Below, in pieces: positions 53,168 to 62,869 of a stretch of 64,000 nucleotides of DNA. The notes below the pieces were generated by a model that saw nothing but the letters and a program-made list of their open reading frames with translations, was not told the DNA's origin and did no database searches. Position 1 is the stretch's first letter. Each line of letters begins with the position of its first letter. A program made the translations under genes and the position numbers. Source of the stretch: Leisingera coralii (lineage in GTDB: Bacteria; Pseudomonadota; Alphaproteobacteria; Rhodobacterales; Rhodobacteraceae); NCBI RefSeq assembly GCF_049056525.1, contig NZ_JBHUPT010000014.1, forward strand, positions 163,498 through 227,497, written 5' to 3'.

Positions 53168-54592
53168 ATGAGCAGCCGTCCCCCGGTGATCTGGTGGATC
53201 AGGCGGGATCTCCGCCTGTGTGACAACCCGGCCCTGACGGCTGCCGTCAGCAGCGGCGACCCGGTCCTGCCTGTCTACATCCTGGACACGCAGGACGAGG
53301 CGCTGGGCGCCGCACCCAAGTTCCGCCTCGGCCTGGGCCTGGAGCATTTCGCGAAGGTTCTGGCCAAGGCTGGCTCCCGCCTGATCCTGCGCCGCGGCAA
53401 GGCGCTGGAGGTGCTGCGGGAGCTAATCGGGGAAACCGGGGCAGGGGCCGTGCACTGGTCCCGACTCTACGACCCGCAGGCCATCACCCGCGACAGCGGC
53501 ATCAAGCAGCAGCTGAAGGAGCAGGGAGTCGAGGCCAAATCCCACGGTGGCCGCCTGCTGTTTGAGCCCTGGACGGCAGAGACCAAGGCCGGCGGCATGT
53601 TCAAGGTCTACACCCCGTTCTGGAAGGCGGTGCGGGGCCGCGATGTGGACAGCCTGCTGCCAGCTCCCGCCAATCTCCAGGCACCGGACAGCTGGCCCGC
53701 CAGCGAGGATCTGGAGGATTGGCACATGGCCGCCGCCATGCGCTGCGGCGCCGATGTTGTGGCCCGTTATTGCCGGGTGGGTGAAGCTGCGGCACAGGAC
53801 CGGCTGGACGCATTCCTGGAACACGCTGTGGACGCCTACAAGGCCCGCCGGGACTTCCCGGGAGAGGACGCCACCTCCGGTCTGTCGGAAAACCTCGCCT
53901 GGGGTGAGATCAGCCCGCGCCGCATGTGGCACCAGGGCCGGGCAGCAATGGAGCGCGGCAGCCAGGGCGCTGAGCATTTCCTCAAGGAGATTGTCTGGCG
54001 CGAGTTTGCCTATCACCTGATGTACAACTCGCCGCATATCCTGACGGACAGCTGGCGCGAGGAATGGCAGGGCTTCCCTTGGTCGCAGGACATCACTCCG
54101 CAGGTGCAGGCCTGGCAGCGCGGGCAGACCGGCTACGGCTTTGTCGATGCCGCCATGAGGGAGCTGTATGTGACCGGCAAGATGCACAACCGGGCCCGGA
54201 TGATCGTCGCAAGTTTCCTCACCAAGCATTTGATGACGCATTGGAAAATCGGCATGGACTGGTTCGCGGACACGCTGGTGGACTGGGACCCGGCCTCAAA
54301 CGCCATGGGCTGGCAGTGGGTGGCTGGCTCCGGCCCCGACGCCGCCCCCTTCTTCCGCGTCTTCAACCCCAGCGGCCAGCTGGAGAAATTCGACCCCGAC
54401 GGCACCTACACCTGCCGCTGGATCGCCGAAGGCCAGGGGCAGCCGCCGCAGACAGCGCTGGACTTCTTCGACGCCGCGCCTGTGTCCTGGGATCTCTCGC
54501 CTGAAGGCGCCCGTGCGGATCCGATAATCAGCCTGCAAGTGGGCCGTGAACGCGCGCTCACGGCTTATCACGAAGCCCGTGAAAACCGCTAA
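53168..54592 (+). CDS. phr: deoxyribodipyrimidine photolyase
   Basis: 474 residues. Repairs UV pyrimidine dimers with blue light. N-terminal WWIRRDLRLCDNPALTAA antenna domain, then the FAD domain: SGLSENLAWGEISPR near 238, EIVWREFAYHLMYNSP near 275, and the FAD/DNA signature TGKMHNRARMIVASFLTKHL near 336, and DPASNAMGWQWVAGSG near 375. Class I CPD type. Ribosome site AAGGAAAA. Confidence 0.94.
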   Translation: MSSRPPVIWWIRRDLRLCDNPALTAAVSSGDPVLPVYILDTQDEALGAAPKFRLGLGLEHFAKVLAKAGSRLILRRGKALEVLRELIGETGAGAVHWSRLYDPQAITRDSGIKQQLKEQGVEAKSHGGRLLFEPWTAETKAGGMFKVYTPFWKAVRGRDVDSLLPAPANLQAPDSWPASEDLEDWHMAAAMRCGADVVARYCRVGEAAAQDRLDAFLEHAVDAYKARRDFPGEDATSGLSENLAWGEISPRRMWHQGRAAMERGSQGAEHFLKEIVWREFAYHLMYNSPHILTDSWREEWQGFPWSQDITPQVQAWQRGQTGYGFVDAAMRELYVTGKMHNRARMIVASFLTKHLMTHWKIGMDWFADTLVDWDPASNAMGWQWVAGSGPDAAPFFRVFNPSGQLEKFDPDGTYTCRWIAEGQGQPPQTALDFFDAAPVSWDLSPEGARADPIISLQVGRERALTAYHEARENR

Positions 54593-54674
54593 CGCACAGT
54601 TTTCTTGCCAGAAAGCCCCCTGCGGCCTAGCTTTTTCCCTGTAGCACACCGGTATCTTCTACAGGGGGAAGCGT

Positions 54675-55880
54675 ATGAAGCTCACGTCCGTTGAGGGCCA
54701 GGAAAACCTGCCGCGCTACTTTGCAGCGGTGTTTGCCAAGATCAAGGCGATGGAAGTCGGGCAGTTGGACATCCATCTGCCGGACGGGCGCATATTCTCG
54801 GCCAAGGGCCGAAACCCCGGCCCGGTGGCTGATCTGCACATCCACAACCCGGATTGCTTTGCCCGGCTGATCCGCGAAGGCGACCTGGGGTTTTCGGATG
54901 CCTATCTGGAAGGCTGGTGGAGCACCTCCGACCTGCAGGCCTTTATGGATCTGGTGCATATGGGGGCCAATACCGTCTATGACGGCTTCCCGGGCCGCGG
55001 CCTGGCGCGTGCCTATGAACGGTTCCGCTTCTGGCTGCACCGCAACCACCGCAAGCAGGCGAAAAAGAACATCTCCTATCACTACGATCTGGGCAATGAC
55101 TTCTACAGCCTGTGGCTGGACGACACGATGACCTATTCCAGCGCCCTGTTCCAAAGCGGCCAGGACAGCCTGGAAAAGGCGCAGACCGCCAAATACGCCT
55201 CGATGGTGGACCAGATGGGTGTCAAGCCCGGTGACCACGTGCTGGAGATCGGCTGCGGCTGGGGCGGCTTTGCCGAATATGCCGCCGGCCAGCGCGGGCT
55301 GCGGGTCACCGGCCTGACGATCAGTAAGGAGCAGTTAAGGTTTGCCCGCCAGCGTCTTGAAAAAGCGGGGCTTTCTGACAAGGTGGAGCTGCGCCTGCAG
55401 GACTACCGCGACTGCCGCGGCCAGTTTGACGGCATCGCCTCGATCGAAATGTTCGAGGCGGTGGGCGAAAAATACTGGCCCGCCTACTTCAGCACCATCC
55501 GCGACCGGCTGAAACCCGGCGGCAAGGCCACCTTGCAGATCATCACCGTCGCCGACCGGCGCTGGGAGGTCTACCGCAAGGGCGTCGATTTCATCCAGAA
55601 GCACATCTTCCCCGGCGGCATGCTGCCCTCGCCCAAGGTGCTGCGCGAACATGTCGAGAAGGCAGGCCTCGGCGTGGTCCGCTCGATCGAGTTCGGCGAC
55701 AGCTACAACCAGACCCTGCGGCGCTGGCACGACACCTTCAACACCCGCTGGGACCAGATTGCCCGCATGGGCTTTGACGAGCGCTTCCACAAGATGTGGA
55801 ACTTTTACCTCACTTCCTGCGCGGCAGCCTTTAAGACTGGAAATTGCGACGTGACGCAGATTACAGTTGCTCATCGCTGA
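54675..55880 (+). CDS. cfa: cyclopropane-fatty-acyl-phospholipid synthase
   Basis: 401 residues. Adds a methylene from SAM to unsaturated lipid chains. SAM site LEIGCGWGGFAEYAAG near 190, then GLTISKEQLRFARQRL and SIEMFEAVGEKYWPAYF with the active-site Glu/Tyr region; ISYHYDLGNDFYSLWLD near 137 is typical. It is in line with trgA, 28 bases downstream. Confidence 0.94.
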   Translation: MKLTSVEGQENLPRYFAAVFAKIKAMEVGQLDIHLPDGRIFSAKGRNPGPVADLHIHNPDCFARLIREGDLGFSDAYLEGWWSTSDLQAFMDLVHMGANTVYDGFPGRGLARAYERFRFWLHRNHRKQAKKNISYHYDLGNDFYSLWLDDTMTYSSALFQSGQDSLEKAQTAKYASMVDQMGVKPGDHVLEIGCGWGGFAEYAAGQRGLRVTGLTISKEQLRFARQRLEKAGLSDKVELRLQDYRDCRGQFDGIASIEMFEAVGEKYWPAYFSTIRDRLKPGGKATLQIITVADRRWEVYRKGVDFIQKHIFPGGMLPSPKVLREHVEKAGLGVVRSIEFGDSYNQTLRRWHDTFNTRWDQIARMGFDERFHKMWNFYLTSCAAAFKTGNCDVTQITVAHR

Positions 55881-55908
55881 GTGAACTGCCGCACGGAACT
55901 GACCAGAC

Positions 55909-56349
55909 ATGCCCACCGGAGCCCGACTGACCGCCGCAATTTGCCTGGGCCTGGTGGCGTTTTTCGTGTCCTTCCTGGTCATGCCGCTGATGCCCGAGGG
56001 CACGGATTTCGGCTATTTCGTGCATGTCAATGTGGTGCTGGGGCTGCTCTGCGGCTGGATCTTCATGGGCAGGCGGGCAGGCCGCGGCCTGGTGCCCGCC
56101 ATCAACAACGGCATCACCGGCATGGCGGTGATGGTGCTGTGGGCGCTGTTCATCCAGGGCGCCTGGGAAATGTTCCGCCTGGCCATGCGCCACCGCTATG
56201 ACGGCCCGTTTGAGGCGCTGTCGGCGATCTTTGTCATTGCGCTGGACTATTTCTTTGTTATCGCTGTGCCATCCGTTCTGGTGCCGCTGGCCGTGGGCGG
56301 CGTGCTGGCCGGGCTTGCGACCGAAAACGCCTCCCGCCGCTGGAGCTGA
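55909..56349 (+). CDS. trgA: TrgA-family membrane protein
   Basis: 146 residues, four membrane helices. Named for tellurite resistance in Rhodobacter sphaeroides, where trgA, trgB and cysK are neighbours as they are here. Seen: MPLMPEGTDFGYF, MGRRAGRGLVPAINNGITG. The mechanism is unknown. Ribosome site is weak. Confidence 0.8.
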   Translation: MPTGARLTAAICLGLVAFFVSFLVMPLMPEGTDFGYFVHVNVVLGLLCGWIFMGRRAGRGLVPAINNGITGMAVMVLWALFIQGAWEMFRLAMRHRYDGPFEALSAIFVIALDYFFVIAVPSVLVPLAVGGVLAGLATENASRRWS

Positions 56350-56379
56350 TAAAAATTTATTAACAACAGGTTACCTGCC

Positions 56380-57504
56380 GTGGTTAATCTCTTCTTCTTT
56401 GGCACGCTGCGCCATCTCCCTTTGCTTGAACTGGTGCTGGGCCGCAGCGGTACGGCGCTCAATGCCCAGGCTGCGAAACTGCCCGGGCATGGGGTCTACC
56501 AGGTCGCGGGGCAGCCGTTTCCGGCGATCGAGGAACGGGCGGGGGCCACCGCCGACGGCGTTCTGGTGCAGGACCTTTCGCCCGCCGACCTGGATGCGCT
56601 CAACTTCTACGAGGGCGGCTTTGGCTATGCGCTGAAACCGGTCTCCGTGCAGCTGGAGGACGGCGGCACCGCCCCGGCGGAAGTCTATTTCCCCGAACCC
56701 GGCCTGTGGCAGACAGCAGAGCCCTGGGATCTGGCGGCCTGGGTGCAGAAATGGGGCGCGCTGTCCCTGCGCGCCGCCGAGGAAGTGATGGCCTACCACG
56801 GCCGCATGACCGCCGAAGAGGTGGCCCGCTGCTTCCCCTCCGTCCGCCGCCGCGCCGCCGCCTGGCTGGCAGCGCAGGCGCGCCCTGGCGACCCGGAGCA
56901 TGACCTGTCCAAGGACGTGATCGTCCACAGCCACAAGCGCGCTTATCTGAACTTCTTCGCGATGGAAGAAATGGAGCTGCAGTTCCGCCGCTACGACGGC
57001 AGCATGAGCCCGGTGATGCACCGTTCTGCCGCGATGGCGGGCCATGCGGCAGTGGTTCTGCCTTACGACCCGGTCCGCGATCAGGTGCTGCTGGTGGAGC
57101 AATTCCGCGCACCCCCCTTCATGATGGGCGAAGCCCACCCCTGGATGTGGGAGCCGGTGGCGGGTGTGATCGACCCGGGCGAAACGCCCGAGGAGACCGC
57201 CATCCGCGAGGCGCAGGAGGAGGCGGGTGTCACCGTGCAACGGCTGGAGCCGGTCGCGCAGGTCTATCCCTCCAGCGGGGCGCTGGCGGAATTAATACAT
57301 GTTTTCATTGGTATAGCTGACTTTTCTGATCTCAATGGCGGCGGCGGGGTTGCGGGCGAGGGCGAGGACATCCGCAGCAAGATCCTCAGCTATGACGAGC
57401 TGATGCTGGGGGTGGACGGCCAGATTTATCAGGACATGCCGCTGGTGACCGCGGCGCTGTGGCTTGCACGCCACCGCAGCCGGCTGCGCAACGCTTCGTC
57501 CTGA
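56380..57504 (+). CDS. trgB: TrgB: gamma-glutamylcyclotransferase-like plus Nudix hydrolase
   Basis: 374 residues from a GTG. N-terminal FFFGTLRHLPLLELVLGR begins an AIG2/GGCT-like fold (1-135, with LDALNFYEGGFGY). The C-terminal half is a Nudix enzyme: the box G-x5-E-x7-REAQEEAGV is complete at 262-284, as in ADP-ribose pyrophosphatases. Fusion of the two is the trgB form. Tellurite resistance is reported for the family; the actual substrates are not settled. Confidence 0.86.
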   Translation: MVNLFFFGTLRHLPLLELVLGRSGTALNAQAAKLPGHGVYQVAGQPFPAIEERAGATADGVLVQDLSPADLDALNFYEGGFGYALKPVSVQLEDGGTAPAEVYFPEPGLWQTAEPWDLAAWVQKWGALSLRAAEEVMAYHGRMTAEEVARCFPSVRRRAAAWLAAQARPGDPEHDLSKDVIVHSHKRAYLNFFAMEEMELQFRRYDGSMSPVMHRSAAMAGHAAVVLPYDPVRDQVLLVEQFRAPPFMMGEAHPWMWEPVAGVIDPGETPEETAIREAQEEAGVTVQRLEPVAQVYPSSGALAELIHVFIGIADFSDLNGGGGVAGEGEDIRSKILSYDELMLGVDGQIYQDMPLVTAALWLARHRSRLRNASS

Positions 57505-57572
57505 GCCGCTTCCCGCCTTGTGAACGCCGGGGCGCTTAGTTACACCTTGGGGGAACGATCGAAAGGGATACC

Positions 57573-58607
57573 ATGCGCATTGCACGCGATCTGGCTGATG
57601 CCATCGGCCACACACCTCTTATCCGCCTGAACCGCGTCAGCGAAGAGACCGGCTGCGAGATCCTGGGCAAGGCGGAATTCATGAATCCGGGCCAGTCGGT
57701 CAAGGACCGCGCCGCGCTCTACATCATCAAGGATGCCGTGGCCCGCGGCGAGCTCAAGCCCGGCGGCACCATTGTCGAAGGCACCGCCGGCAACACCGGC
57801 ATCGGCCTGGCGCTGGTCGGCGCGTCGATGGGTTTCAAGACGGTCATCGTGATCCCGGAAACCCAGTCGGAAGAAAAGAAGGACATGCTGCGCCTCGCTG
57901 GCGCCCAGCTGGTCCAGGTGCCTGCGGCGCCCTACAAGAACCCCAACAACTACGTGCGCTATTCCCAGCGCCTGGCGGAAAAGCTGGCCAAGACTGAGCC
58001 GAACGGTGCGATCTGGGCCAACCAGTTCGACAATGTCGCCAACCGCCAGGCCCATGTGGAAACCACCGGCCCGGAGATCTGGGAACAGACCGGCGGCAAG
58101 GTCGACGGCTTTGTCTGTGCCGTGGGCTCCGGCGGCACTCTGGCGGGCGTGGCCGAGGCGCTGCAGCCCAAGGGCGTCAAGATCGGCCTGGCCGATCCGA
58201 TGGGCGCGGCGCTCTATTCCTACTACACCACTGGCGAGCTGGCCGCCGAGGGCAGCTCGATCACCGAGGGCATCGGCCAGGGCCGGATCACCAAGAACCT
58301 GGAAGGCTTCACGCCTGATTACAGCTATCAGGTGCCGGACAGCGAGGCGCTGCCGTATGTCTTTGACCTGCTGCACGAGGAAGGCCTGGTGCTGGGCGGC
58401 TCCTCCGGCATCAACATTGCAGGCGCTGTGCGCATGGCCAAGGACATGGGGCCGGGCAAGACCATCGTCACCGTTCTGTGCGACTATGGCACCCGCTACC
58501 AGTCCAAGCTGTTCAACCCGGATTTCCTGCGGGAGAAAAACCTGCCGGTGCCGGAGTGGATGACCCATACGCCCGCGTCGATTCCCGGCGTATTTGAGGA
58601 CGTATGA
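57573..58607 (+). CDS. cysK: cysteine synthase A
   Basis: 344 residues. Makes cysteine from O-acetylserine and sulfide. PLP K44 in QSVKDRAALYI, GTAGNTG at 71-77, GSGGTLAG later. Longer than E. coli CysK by about 20 residues at the C-terminus, as in other Rhodobacterales. Its stop overlaps the start of the next gene (ATGA). The trg neighbourhood links cysteine supply to tellurite tolerance. Confidence 0.94.
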   Translation: MRIARDLADAIGHTPLIRLNRVSEETGCEILGKAEFMNPGQSVKDRAALYIIKDAVARGELKPGGTIVEGTAGNTGIGLALVGASMGFKTVIVIPETQSEEKKDMLRLAGAQLVQVPAAPYKNPNNYVRYSQRLAEKLAKTEPNGAIWANQFDNVANRQAHVETTGPEIWEQTGGKVDGFVCAVGSGGTLAGVAEALQPKGVKIGLADPMGAALYSYYTTGELAAEGSSITEGIGQGRITKNLEGFTPDYSYQVPDSEALPYVFDLLHEEGLVLGGSSGINIAGAVRMAKDMGPGKTIVTVLCDYGTRYQSKLFNPDFLREKNLPVPEWMTHTPASIPGVFEDV

Positions 58608-61072
58608 CACCTTTCATAACCGCTTTGCGGACTGTTTTGCTGGGGCTGGCCCTTGTGGCCGGCCTCGCTATGCCTGCCCTGGCGCAGCTGAACGCTGAAT
58701 CCCGGGCGATCTACCAGGACTGGCTCAAGACCGCCAACCGCGCGGAAGAAGTCATTGACGCCAGACGGGCCTCCAGCGCCGCGCTGGAAACGCTGCGCAA
58801 GGAGCTGGCCGGCTACCGCCAGAACTTCCTGGACGCGCGCACCGACAACGGCGACCGCATCCAGACCCTCGAAGGCCAGCTGAATGCGCTCGGCCCGGCG
58901 CCGGGCGAAGGCGAAAGCGAGCCCGAGGACATCGCGCAGCTGCGCCGCTCGCTGGAGCAGCAGCTGAAGGATCTCAAGGTCCCGCGCATCGTGGCGGAAG
59001 AGGCCTTCAGCCGCGCCAACGGCCTGATTGCCGAAATCGACAAGCTTATCCGCGAGCGCCGCACCCGCAAGCTGCTGGAGCGCGGGCCGTCGCCGCTCAA
59101 TCCCGAAAACTGGCCTGGCGCAGTGCGCTCCCTGACCCGGTCCGCCGGGTCGCTGTGGAATGAAACCGCGACCCGTATCAGCAGCGCCACCACCATTGAG
59201 CGGATCCAGAACAGCCTGCCCGCATTGCTGCTGCTGCTGGTGATTTCAGCGCTGCTGCTGCTGCGCGGCCGGCCCTGGGCCCATGCGGCAGGCGACTATC
59301 TGCGCCAGTTCGGCAGCAGCGGCCGCGGCGTCTGGGGATTTGTCGTCTCGCTGCTGGAGGTGATCCTGCCCTTTGCGGGCATCCTCCTGCTGGTCGCGGC
59401 GGTAGACCTGTCCGGCATCCTCGGCTTCCGCGGCTCGGTGGTGCTGGATTACGTGCCCGGCTGGGCGCTGCTGATCCTCTCCTTCCACTGGCTGGGCAAC
59501 CAGCTGTTCTCGGGCCGGATCGAAAACGATCTGGTGCCGGTGCAGGAAGGCCGCCTCAACGAAACCCGGCTGATGGTCGACATCCTGGCGGTGATCCTGG
59601 TTCTGCAGGATGCGCTGACCCTGGTGGAAAACATCGACAACATCCCGGCAGAGGCCCACGCGGTCGCCAGCTTCCCGCTGATCATGGGCGCGGCGCTGGT
59701 GCTGCTGCGCCTGCACCGGATCGGCGCCAAGCGCCGCCAGAAGCAAACCGGGGACGACAGCGAAGACGATGGCGCCATCGCAGCCGGCGCCAACCGGGTG
59801 ATGACGCTGGTGCGCCGCGCCGCCTATCTGCTGGGATTTGTGTCGCCGGTGCTGGCGGCCTTTGGCTATGTCAACGCGGCTGAGGCGCTGATCTACCCGG
59901 CGGTCTCCACCCTGGCGCTGCTGGCTGCCCTGCTGGTGCTGCAGCGCTTCCTGGGCGATGTTTACGGCTGGCTGTCCGGCAAGGGGTCCGAGGCGCGGGA
60001 TTCGCTGTTTGCCGTGATCATCGGCTTCCTGCTGGTGACCCTGGCGCTGCCGCTGCTGGCGCTGATCTGGGGCGCCCGGGTGGCCGACCTGACGGAACTG
60101 TGGTCGCGCTTCCTGGAAGGCTTCCAGATCGGCGGCACCCGGATCTCGCCCACCGCCTTCCTCACCTTTGCGATCGTCTTTGCCGTCGGCTATGCGCTGA
60201 CGCGGCTGGTGCAGGGGTCCCTGCGCAACTCGCTGCTGCCCAAGACCAAGATCGACCCGGGCGGCCAGAACGCGATCACCTCGGGGCTTGGCTATGTCGG
60301 CATCTTCCTGTCGGCGGTGGTGGCGATCTCCATGGCGGGCCTCGACCTCTCTTCGCTCGCCATCGTGGCCGGTGCACTGTCGGTCGGCATCGGCTTCGGC
60401 CTGCAGACCATCGTGTCGAACTTCGTCTCCGGCATCATCCTGCTGATCGAGCGCCCAGTCTCCAAGGGCGACTGGATCGAGGTCGGCGGGCTGATGGGCT
60501 ATGTCCGTGACATCTCGGTGCGCTCCACCCGGATCGAGACCTTCGACCGCACCGACGTGATCGTGCCGAACTCCGACCTGATCTCCGGCACCGTCACCAA
60601 CTACACCCGCGGCAACACCGTGGGCCGGGTGATCGTGCCGGTGGGCGTCGCCTATGGCACCGACCCGCGCAAGGTCGAGTCGATCCTGGCCGAGATCGCC
60701 AAGGGCCATCCGATGGTGTTGCTGAACCCCGCGCCCTCGGTGGTGTTCCAGGGCTTCGGCGCCGATTCCCTCGATTTCGAGATCCGGGCCATCCTGCGCG
60801 ACGTGAACTGGGTTCTGTCGGTGAAATCCGACATGAACTACGAAATCGCCAAGCGGTTCCAGGAAGAAGGGATCGAGATCCCCTTCATGCAGCGCGACAT
60901 CTGGATCCGCAATCCGGAGGCGCTGGCCCAGGCCACGGCAGCCCCTGCCGCAGGGGAGCCCGCAAGCCCCCCGGTCTCCGCCCCCGCGGCGGCTCCGCCC
61001 AAGCCGGACCTGGACGATTTGCAGCAAGATCCCGACGAGGACGCAGATGGAGACTCAGATGCCGACAAGTGA
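58604..61072 (+). CDS. MscS-family mechanosensitive channel with DUF3772 domain
   Basis: 822 residues: signal peptide (PALAQ-L), a periplasmic coiled-coil region to about 190 (DUF3772), 10 or so membrane helices, then the MscS core at about 570-760: GLQTIVSNFVSGIILLIERP and KGDWIEVGGLMGYV. The tail is Ala/Pro-rich then acidic (DLQQDPDEDADGD). Opens on hypo-osmotic shock. Overlaps cysK by 4 bases and AlaX by about 14. Confidence 0.92.
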   Translation: MTPFITALRTVLLGLALVAGLAMPALAQLNAESRAIYQDWLKTANRAEEVIDARRASSAALETLRKELAGYRQNFLDARTDNGDRIQTLEGQLNALGPAPGEGESEPEDIAQLRRSLEQQLKDLKVPRIVAEEAFSRANGLIAEIDKLIRERRTRKLLERGPSPLNPENWPGAVRSLTRSAGSLWNETATRISSATTIERIQNSLPALLLLLVISALLLLRGRPWAHAAGDYLRQFGSSGRGVWGFVVSLLEVILPFAGILLLVAAVDLSGILGFRGSVVLDYVPGWALLILSFHWLGNQLFSGRIENDLVPVQEGRLNETRLMVDILAVILVLQDALTLVENIDNIPAEAHAVASFPLIMGAALVLLRLHRIGAKRRQKQTGDDSEDDGAIAAGANRVMTLVRRAAYLLGFVSPVLAAFGYVNAAEALIYPAVSTLALLAALLVLQRFLGDVYGWLSGKGSEARDSLFAVIIGFLLVTLALPLLALIWGARVADLTELWSRFLEGFQIGGTRISPTAFLTFAIVFAVGYALTRLVQGSLRNSLLPKTKIDPGGQNAITSGLGYVGIFLSAVVAISMAGLDLSSLAIVAGALSVGIGFGLQTIVSNFVSGIILLIERPVSKGDWIEVGGLMGYVRDISVRSTRIETFDRTDVIVPNSDLISGTVTNYTRGNTVGRVIVPVGVAYGTDPRKVESILAEIAKGHPMVLLNPAPSVVFQGFGADSLDFEIRAILRDVNWVLSVKSDMNYEIAKRFQEEGIEIPFMQRDIWIRNPEALAQATAAPAAGEPASPPVSAPAAAPPKPDLDDLQQDPDEDADGDSDADK

Positions 61073-61784
61073 GCTGCTGTTCCGCAAGGACGCCTATGCC
61101 CGGATGACCGAGGCACAGGTGCTGGCCCATACGGAGCAGGGCGGCATCGTCTTGGACCGCACCCTGTTCTACGCCACCGGCGGCGGCCAGCCCGGCGACA
61201 GCGGCAAACTGTTGTGGGCCGAAGGCCAATGCGCCATTTCCACCACGGTCAAGGGCGATGAGGGCGCGGTGGTGCTGGTGCCTGAGGACGGCTCCGCCCT
61301 GCCTCCTGCGGGCACCACGGTGACCCAGGTGCTCGACTGGGACCGCCGCTATGGCCACATGCGGGTGCACACGGCGCTGCATCTCCTATCGGTGGTGATT
61401 CCGCTGGAGGTCACCGGCGGTTCGATCAGCGCGGACAAGGGGCGGCTCGACTTCAACATGCCGGAGGCCCCGGAGGACAAGCAGGCGCTTCAGGATCAGC
61501 TGCAGGCGCTGATCGACCGCGACCTGGAGGTGAGCGAGGATTGGATCACCGACGCCGAACTGGACGCCAATCCGCAGCTGGTGAAGACGATGTCGGTTTC
61601 ACCGCCGCGCGGGGCAGGGCAGGTGCGGCTGGTGCGGATCGGCACCGCAGACGAACAGGTGGACCTGCAGCCCTGCGGCGGCACCCACGTCAAACGCACC
61701 GGTGAAATCGGCAGAATCCGCCTCGGCAAGGTGGAGAAAAAGGGCAAGCAGAACCGCCGCGTCTACCTGCATCTGGAGGCCTGA
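61059..61784 (+). CDS. AlaX-type alanyl-tRNA editing protein
   Basis: 241 residues from ATG 61059 (GGAG six bases ahead) or 245 from 61047. Removes Ser or Gly from mischarged tRNA-Ala. Zinc ligands HTALH near 108 and CGGTH near 206; the glycine-rich GGGQPGDSG near 38 is the family start. The start lies inside the end of the MscS gene. Confidence 0.9.
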   Translation: MPTSELLFRKDAYARMTEAQVLAHTEQGGIVLDRTLFYATGGGQPGDSGKLLWAEGQCAISTTVKGDEGAVVLVPEDGSALPPAGTTVTQVLDWDRRYGHMRVHTALHLLSVVIPLEVTGGSISADKGRLDFNMPEAPEDKQALQDQLQALIDRDLEVSEDWITDAELDANPQLVKTMSVSPPRGAGQVRLVRIGTADEQVDLQPCGGTHVKRTGEIGRIRLGKVEKKGKQNRRVYLHLEA

Positions 61785-61864
61785 AAAAGATTGGGGGGAA
61801 GGCGCATTTTTTGCCATTTCGGCTCTTGCAATTCCCCCTCCAATCCTTCAAAAGCCCCCTCAAC

Positions 61865-61954
61865 GGAGAGGTGGCCGAGTGGTCGAAGGCGCACGCCTGG
61901 AAAGTGTGTAGGCGGGAAACCGTCTCCAGGGTTCGAATCCCTGTCTCTCCGCCA
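61865..61954 (+). tRNA. tRNA-Ser (anticodon GGA)
   Basis: 90 bases with encoded CCA. Acceptor GGAGAGG pairs with TCTCTCC (one G-U); anticodon loop in CGCCTGGAAAGTG gives GGA; long variable arm; T-loop GTTCGAATC. A tRNA-Ser gene is a common integration target and mobile-type genes follow it here. Confidence 0.97.
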
Positions 61955-62144
61955 TTTTTCACTTCAGGCGCAGGGCGCTTGCCCAGTGAAATCAGGCGCG
62001 TAGATGCGTAGATGCGTTCTATGCATCAAAATTTGCTCCACATTTCTGCTATCGATTGGCCGCTCCTGCTGATGGCACCAAAGGGTAACTGGATTCCGCT
62101 CTTTGGATTAGCGCTGGCCCGCCCTCGCTAATGATACCTTGTAA
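61955..62144. other. edge of the region after tRNA-Ser
   Basis: About 190 bases without a gene. GCGTAGAT occurs twice in tandem at about 62000-62016 (GCGTAGATGCGTAGATGCG), followed by TTCTATGCATC. If an element is integrated at the tRNA, its attachment core would be the 3' end of the tRNA; the partner copy is outside the window. Confidence 0.35.
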
Positions 62145-62261
62145 TCATGGCCAGATCAGTAGCGCGGCATGAACAAGCAGCAGCACGATCAGTGCGGCGC
62201 GCACGAACAGGGTAAAATGCCTGCGCGAGCATAGGCGCAGGCGGCGGAGTGGTCGTCTCAT
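62145..62261 (-). CDS. 38-residue single-helix membrane microprotein
   Basis: MRRPLRRLRLCSRRHF, strongly basic, then a hydrophobic helix of about 20 residues (VRAALIVLLLVHAALLIW) and a stop. GAGGAG sits six bases before the ATG on the minus strand, a very good ribosome site. Topology would be basic end inside. No family recognised; too short for most annotation. Confidence 0.55.
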   Translation of the reverse strand: MRRPLRRLRLCSRRHFTLFVRAALIVLLLVHAALLIWP

Positions 62262-62419
62262 CGTCGCTCCTCGATCTGATGGGGGGGGCGCGTCGGCGTC
62301 CTCGTAGCAGCGCAGGAGTGGTGATCATCAACGACGCGCCGAACGCCGGGGGGATCCAATCCCGGCGCCGGGGGCCTTGCGGCCCTCAAGGGGCGGCGCC
62401 CAGGGCGGGCGCCGACCGT

Positions 62420-62869
62420 TTACTCTACGTCGATCATGCGGATGCTGAGCCTGATCGCCTCGGCGAAGTCGACCGCCCGCCGGGCGGCGCGATGCAGCTC
62501 TTCGAGTGGCGGCAGAGCCGCTTGAAGCGTCTCCGCTTCCGGCGAGAGCCGCCGGTGCCGGTCGTAGGCCTCGGTGCAGCCGATCAGGCGGTCGCGCGGG
62601 ATGGCGACCTTCTCCTCGGATGTCCCGGCGGCGATCGCGATGCGGATCTCCCCGATGGCGAGGTCGAGGAAATAGGGGAGATTGCCGTCGATGCCTGTCT
62701 CCTCATCGAGGAACTCGATGGTCTCCCTGACAGCCTGCCGTGCGTCGGCCTCGAGATTCGGCATGACATGGCTGGTCAGGTGCTGCGACATGCCCGACCG
62801 CAGCTCGAGAACGGCCCGCACGAGCTCTACCTGCTGTTCGACGAGGGTCTTCGGCGGAAGCGCGGTCAT
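62420..62869 (-). CDS. unknown protein paired with a PemK-like gene
   Basis: 149 residues, mostly helical and acidic (LEADARQAVRETIEFLDEE; DLAIGEIRIAIAAGTSEE). ATG 62869 with AGAGG; the open frame upstream to 63085 overlaps the previous gene out of frame. Its start overlaps that gene's stop (ATGA), so they are translated together. If the upstream protein is a toxin this could be its partner, but it does not look like a classic antitoxin with a DNA-binding domain. Confidence 0.65.
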   Translation of the reverse strand: MTALPPKTLVEQQVELVRAVLELRSGMSQHLTSHVMPNLEADARQAVRETIEFLDEETGIDGNLPYFLDLAIGEIRIAIAAGTSEEKVAIPRDRLIGCTEAYDRHRRLSPEAETLQAALPPLEELHRAARRAVDFAEAIRLSIRMIDVE

